Shown: one piece after another, positions 58,021 through 64,000 of the stretch | Layout of the letters: the number at the start of each line of letters is the position of its first letter | Position numbering within the stretch: the first letter of the stretch is position 1 | From: Amorphochlora amoebiformis | Taxonomy: Eukaryota; Cercozoa; Chlorarachniophyceae | NCBI GenBank assembly: GCA_054601695.1 | Contig: BAAHQB010000047.1 | Span: 930,001 to 994,000, forward strand | Reading direction: 5' to 3' | Length of the DNA stretch: 64,000 bases | Program-made: the position numbers and the translations under genes | Notes under the pieces: generated by a model | Database searches by the model: none | What the model was told of the DNA's origin: nothing | Seen by the model: only the letters and a program-made list of their open reading frames with translations

Positions 58021-61000
58021 TTGAATGTATCTGGCCTTTATTCCAAGATTTTTCAAGATTTCGATAAATTGAAAATTTTTGACATTTTTGGGAATCGAAC
58101 CCACGATCCCCAGACTCAAAGCTAACGGACTGACCACTTGTCCATATGGCACTCTCAGCGACAAAAGTTTTCGCCGTGGGGTCCGACCCACAGCCTACTC
58201 ACTTCTGCCTTATGGCGCCATTATGGTCAATGGAGCCCCATGGGGGCCTCCGGGTGGTTGCTTAGGGGGTTGCACACCCATGTGTGTTATACGAGATCAT
58301 CTATTTATGGATGGGGCTGCGTAACTTAGGATTAGGGTTACGCCCAGACTATATATATAGCCATCTCGGCAACCATGTCAAAGTATCAAGGAAACAGTCT
58401 CCAGGGTTATGAATATTGAGATTATCAACCCTATATAAGGAGACCAAGCATAAGGAGTTAGGTTTTGAATGTATCTGGCCTTTATTCCAAGATTTTTCAA
58501 GATTTCGATAAATTGAAAATTTTTGACATTTTTGGGAATCGAACCCACGATCCCCAGACTCAAAGCTAACGGACTGACCACTTGTCCATATGGCACTCTC
58601 AGCGACAAAAGTTTTCGCCGTGGGGTCCGACCCACAGCCTACTCACTTCTGCCTTATGGCGCCATTATGGTCAATGGAGCCCCATGGGGGCCTCCGGGTG
58701 GTTGCTTAGGGGGTTGCACACCCATGTGTGTTATACGAGATCATCTATTTATGGATGGGGCTGCGTAACTTAGGATTAGGGTTACGCCCAGACTATATAT
58801 ATAGCCATCTCGGCAACCATGTCAAAGTATCAAGGAAACAGTTCCAGGGTTATGGATATTAAGATTATTAACCCTATATAGGGTAGGGTTAGGCATAAGG
58901 AGTTAGGTTTTGAATGTATCTGGCCTTTATTCCAAGATTTTTCAAGATTTCGATAAATTGAAAATTTTTGACATTTTTGGGAATCGAACCCACGATCCCC
59001 AGACTCAAAGCTAACGGACTGACCACTTGTCCATATGGCACTCTCAGCGACAAAAGTTTTCGCCGTGGGGTCCGACCCACAGCCTACTCACTTCTGCCTT
59101 ATGGCGCCATTATGGTCAATGGAGCCCCATGGGGGCCTCCGGGTGGTTGCTTAGGGGGTTGCACACCCATGTGTGTTATACGAGATCATCTATTTATGGA
59201 TGGGGCTGCGTAACTTAGGATTAGGGTTACGCCCAGACTATATATATAGCCATCTCGGCAACCATGTCAAAGTATCAAGGAAACAGTCTCCAGGGTTATG
59301 AATATTGAGATTATCAACCCTATATAAGGAGACCAAGCATAAGGAGTTAGGTTTTGAATGTATCTGGCCTTTATTCCAAGATTTTTCAAGATTTCGATAA
59401 ATTGAAAATTTTTGACATTTTTGGGAATCGAACCCACGATCCCCAGACTCAAAGCTAACGGACTGACCACTTGTCCATATGGCACTCTCAGCGACAAAAG
59501 TTTTCGCCGTGGGGTCCGACCCACAGCCTACTCACTTCTGCCTTATGGCGCCATTATGGTCAATGGAGCCCCATGGGGGCCTCCGGGTGGTTGCTTAGGG
59601 GGTTGCACACCCATGTGTGTTATACGAGATCATCTATTTATGGATGGGGCTGCGTAACTTAGGATTAGGGTTACGCCCAGACTATATATATAGCCATCTC
59701 GGCAACCATGTCAAAGTATCAAGGAAACAGTCTCCAGGGTTATGAATATTGAGATTATCAACCCTATATAAGGAGACCAAGCATAAGGAGTTAGGTTTTG
59801 AATGTATCTGGCCTTTATTCCAAGATTTTTCAAGATTTCGATAAATTGAAAATTTTTGACATTTTTGGGAATCGAACCCACGATCCCCAGACTCAAAGCT
59901 AACGGACTGACCACTTGTCCATATGGCACTCTCAGCGACAAAAGTTTTCGCCGTGGGGTCCGACCCACAGCCTACTCACTTCTGCCTTATGGCGCCATTA
60001 TGGTCAATGGAGCCCCATGGGGGCCTCCGGGTGGTTGCTTAGGGGGTTGCACACCCATGTGTGTTATACGAGATCATCTATTTATGGATGGGGCTGCGTA
60101 ACTTAGGATTAGGGTTACGCCCAGACTATATATATAGCCATCTCGGCAACCATGTCAAAGTATCAAGGAAACAGTCTCCAGGGTTATGAATATTGAGATT
60201 ATCAACCCTATATAAGGAGACCAAGCATAAGGAGTTAGGTTTTGAATGTATCTGGCCTTTATTCCAAGATTTTTCAAGATTTCGATAAATTGAAAATTTT
60301 TGACATTTTTGGGAATCGAACCCACGATCCCCAGACTCAAAGCTAACGGACTGACCACTTGTCCATATGGCACTCTCAGCGACAAAAGTTTTCGCCGTGG
60401 GGTCCGACCCACAGCCTACTCACTTCTGCCTTATGGCGCCATTATGGTCAATGGAGCCCCATGGGGGCCTCCGGGTGGTTGCTTAGGGGGTTGCACACCC
60501 ATGTGTGTTATACGAGATCATCTATTTATGGATGGGGCTGCGTAACTTAGGATTAGGGTTACGCCCAGACTATATATATAGCCATCTCGGCAACCATGTC
60601 AAAGTATCAAGGAAACAGTCTCCAGGGTTATGAATATTGAGATTATCAACCCTATATAAGGAGACCAAGCATAAGGAGTTAGGTTTTGAATGTATCTGGC
60701 CTTTATTCCAAGATTTTTCAAGATTTCGATAAATTGAAAATTTTTGACATTTTTGGGAATCGAACCCACGATCCCCAGACTCAAAGCTAACGGACTGACC
60801 ACTTGTCCATATGGCACTCTCAGCGACAAAAGTTTTCGCCGTGGGGTCCGACCCACAGCCTACTCACTTCTGCCTTATGGCGCCATTATGGTCAATGGAG
60901 CCCCATGGGGGCCTCCGGGTGGTTGCTTAGGGGGTTGCACACCCATGTGTGTTATACGAGATCATCTATTTATGGATGGGGCTGCGTAACTTAGGATTAG

Positions 61001-64000
61001 GGTTACGCCCAGACTATATATATAGCCATCTCGGCAACCATGTCAAAGTATCAAGGAAACAGTCTCCAGGGTTATGAATATTGAGATTATCAACCCTATA
61101 TAAGGAGACCAAGCATAAGGAGTTAGGTTTTGAATGTATCTGGCCTTTATTCCAAGATTTTTCAAGATTTCGATAAATTGAAAATTTTTGACATTTTTGG
61201 GAATCGAACCCACGATCCCCAGACTCAAAGCTAACGGACTGACCACTTGTCCATATGGCACTCTCAGCGACAAAAGTTTTCGCCGTGGGGTCCGACCCAC
61301 AGCCTACTCACTTCTGCCTTATGGCGCCATTATGGTCAATGGAGCCCCATGGGGGCCTCCGGGTGGTTGCTTAGGGGGTTGCACACCCATGTGTGTTATA
61401 CGAGATCATCTATTTATGGATGGGGCTGCGTAACTTAGGATTAGGGTTACGCCCAGACTATATATATAGCCATCTCGGCAACCATGTCAAAGTATCAAGG
61501 AAACAGTCTCCAGGGTTATGAATATTGAGATTATCAACCCTATATAAGGAGACCAAGCATAAGGAGTTAGGTTTTGAATGTATCTGGCCTTTATTCCAAG
61601 ATTTTTCAAGATTTCGATAAATTGAAAATTTTTGACATTTTTGGGAATCGAACCCACGATCCCCAGACTCAAAGCTAACGGACTGACCACTTGTCCATAT
61701 GGCACTCTCAGCGACAAAAGTTTTCGCCGTGGGGTCCGACCCACAGCCTACTCACTTCTGCCTTATGGCGCCATTATGGTCAATGGAGCCCCATGGGGGC
61801 CTCCGGGTGGTTGCTTAGGGGGTTGCACACCCATGTGTGTTATACGAGATCATCTATTTATGGATGGGGCTGCGTAACTTAGGATTAGGGTTACGCCCAG
61901 ACTATATATATAGCCATCTCGGCAACCATGTCAAAGTATCAAGGAAACAGTCTCCAGGGTTATGAATATTGAGATTATCAACCCTATATAAGGAGACCAA
62001 GCATAAGGAGTTAGGTTTTGAATGTATCTGGCCTTTATTCCAAGATTTTTCAAGATTTCGATAAATTGAAAATTTTTGACATTTTTGGGAATCGAACCCA
62101 CGATCCCCAGACTCAAAGCTAACGGACTGACCACTTGTCCATATGGCACTCTCAGCGACAAAAGTTTTCGCCGTGGGGTCCGACCCACAGCCTACTCACT
62201 TCTGCCTTATGGCGCCATTATGGTCAATGGAGCCCCATGGGGGCCTCCGGGTGGTTGCTTAGGGGGTTGCACACCCATGTGTGTTATACGAGATCATCTA
62301 TTTATGGATGGGGCTGCGTAACTTAGGATTAGGGTTACGCCCAGACTATATATATAGCCATCTCGGCAACCATGTCAAAGTATCAAGGAAACAGTCTCCA
62401 GGGTTATGAATATTGAGATTATCAACCCTATATAAGGAGACCAAGCATAAGGAGTTAGGTTTTGAATGTATCTGGCCTTTATTCCAAGATTTTTCAAGAT
62501 TTCGATAAATTGAAAATTTTTGACATTTTTGGGAATCGAACCCACGATCCCCAGACTCAAAGCTAACGGACTGACCACTTGTCCATATGGCACTCTCAGC
62601 GACAAAAGTTTTCGCCGTGGGGTCCGACCCACAGCCTACTCACTTCTGCCTTATGGCGCCATTATGGTCAATGGAGCCCCATGGGGGCCTCCGGGTGGTT
62701 GCTTAGGGGGTTGCACACCCATGTGTGTTATACGAGATCATCTATTTATGGATGGGGCTGCGTAACTTAGGATTAGGGTTACGCCCAGACTATATATATA
62801 GCCATCTCGGCAACCATGTCAAAGTATCAAGGAAACAGTCTCCAGGGTTATGAATATTGAGATTATCAACCCTATATAAGGAGACCAAGCATAAGGAGTT
62901 AGGTTTTGAATGTATCTGGCCTTTATTCCAAGATTTTTCAAGATTTCGATAAATTGAAAATTTTTGACATTTTTGGGAATCGAACCCACGATCCCCAGAC
63001 TCAAAGCTAACGGACTGACCACTTGTCCATATGGCACTCTCAGCGACAAAAGTTTTCGCCGTGGGGTCCGACCCACAGCCTACTCACTTCTGCCTTATGG
63101 CGCCATTATGGTCAATGGAGCCCCATGGGGGCCTCCGGGTGGTTGCTTAGGGGGTTGCACACCCATGTGTGTTATACGAGATCATCTATTTATGGATGGG
63201 GCTGCGTAACTTAGGATTAGGGTTACGCCCAGACTATATATATAGCCATCTCGGCAACCATGTCAAAGTATCAAGGAAACAGTCTCCAGGGTTATGAATA
63301 TTGAGATTATCAACCCTATATAAGGAGACCAAGCATAAGGAGTTAGGTTTTGAATGTATCTGGCCTTTATTCCAAGATTTTTCAAGATTTCGATAAATTG
63401 AAAATTTTTGACATTTTTGGGAATCGAACCCACGATCCCCAGACTCAAAGCTAACGGACTGACCACTTGTCCATATGGCACTCTCAGCGACAAAAGTTTT
63501 CGCCGTGGGGTCCGACCCACAGCCTACTCACTTCTGCCTTATGGCGCCATTATGGTCAATGGAGCCCCATGGGGGCCTCCGGGTGGTTGCTTAGGGGGTT
63601 GCACACCCATGTGTGTTATACGAGATCATCTATTTATGGATGGGGCTGCGTAACTTAGGATTAGGGTTACGCCCAGACTATATATATAGCCATCTCGGCA
63701 ACCATGTCAAAGTATCAAGGAAACAGTCTCCAGGGTTATGAATATTGAGATTATCAACCCTATATAAGGAGACCAAGCATAAGGAGTTAGGTTTTGAATG
63801 TATCTGGCCTTTATTCCAAGATTTTTCAAGATTTCGATAAATTGAAAATTTTTGACATTTTTGGGAATCGAACCCACGATCCCCAGACTCAAAGCTAACG
63901 GACTGACCACTTGTCCATATGGCACTCTCAGCGACAAAAGTTTTCGCCGTGGGGTCCGACCCACAGCCTACTCACTTCTGCCTTATGGCGCCATTATGGT

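Larger units (their letters stand above)
56434..64000 (+). repeat. Subtelomeric tandem repeat, 444-bp unit, 17 copies
   Basis: A ~310-bp core (starting gttttgaatgtatctggcct, ending taacttaggattagggtta) occurs 17 times. Box-B-like motifs sit at 56625, 57124, 57568, 58091, 58535, 58980 and every 444 bp from there to 63864. Cores are joined by a ~130-bp linker (cgcccagactatatatatag ... accaagcataaggagttagg) or, after copies 1 and 3, by a long TTAGGG array instead. The linker before copy 6 (58798-58910) is a variant with tatagggtagggttagg. From copy 6 onward units look identical. The last is cut by the window end. Confidence 0.97.

Noticed and set aside
56468-63964. 81-85 codon frames repeated every 444 bp on both strands
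   Set aside because: They recur because the DNA repeats. They overlap a tRNA-like element on the opposite strand, have no family features, and the identical copies give no independent evidence of selection.
56434-64000. Possible CRISPR-like or rDNA array
   Set aside because: Units are 444 bp without short repeats and unique spacers, contain no rRNA sequence, and are linked to TTAGGG arrays.

Overview
This is an intron-rich nuclear window from a eukaryote, probably a flagellated or ciliated protist or alga. The evidence is spliceosomal GT-AG introns, a Pol III-type tRNA gene, TTAGGG telomeric arrays and an intraflagellar transport gene. The genus cannot be fixed from sequence alone. No bacterial operons, CRISPR arrays or viral genes were seen. 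The right end (about 55.6-64 kb) is subtelomeric. The G-rich telomere strand reads 5'->3' rightwards, as expected if the chromosome end lies to the right.

Layout: 1-6.6 kb is (TA)n microsatellite with short unique islands. 6.6-9.8 kb holds a phase-consistent multi-exon gene on the minus strand that I do not recognise. 11.5-14.6 kb is a complete 10-exon IFT22/RABL5 gene (plus). 14.6-26.1 kb is mostly (TA)n, CTAG-rich islands and a few weak candidate exons. 26.2-31.9 kb is a tandem-WW-domain gene with basic and RS-like low-complexity tails (plus). 33.7-50.25 kb is a complete 15-exon UBA2 gene (SUMO-activating enzyme subunit 2, minus). A tRNA-Ile(UAU) gene sits at 50.39 kb. 50.7-55.24 kb is a complete 14-exon indoleamine 2,3-dioxygenase-family gene with an N-terminal hydrophobic segment (plus), divergent from UBA2. 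From 55.64 kb come degenerate and then pure TTAGGG repeats, followed by 17 copies of a subtelomeric repeat (basic period 444 bp) running off the window.

The genes were found by reading short exons between microsatellites, translating them, and requiring intron phase to match at each junction. UBA2 (591 aa), IDO (550 aa) and IFT22 (180 aa) each come out as one uninterrupted frame of about the length of their families. One UBA2 junction (exon 11/12) is uncertain. UBA2 implies nuclear SUMO conjugation, IFT22 a cilium or flagellum, and the IDO-like enzyme tryptophan catabolism. They share no obvious pathway.

The striking feature is intron architecture. Nearly every UBA2 intron carries a different minisatellite. 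In at least three places the tandem repeat contains or resembles the neighbouring splice junction, as if intron growth began by duplicating the exon-intron boundary. Most long ORFs in this window are by-products of these repeats and are not annotated.
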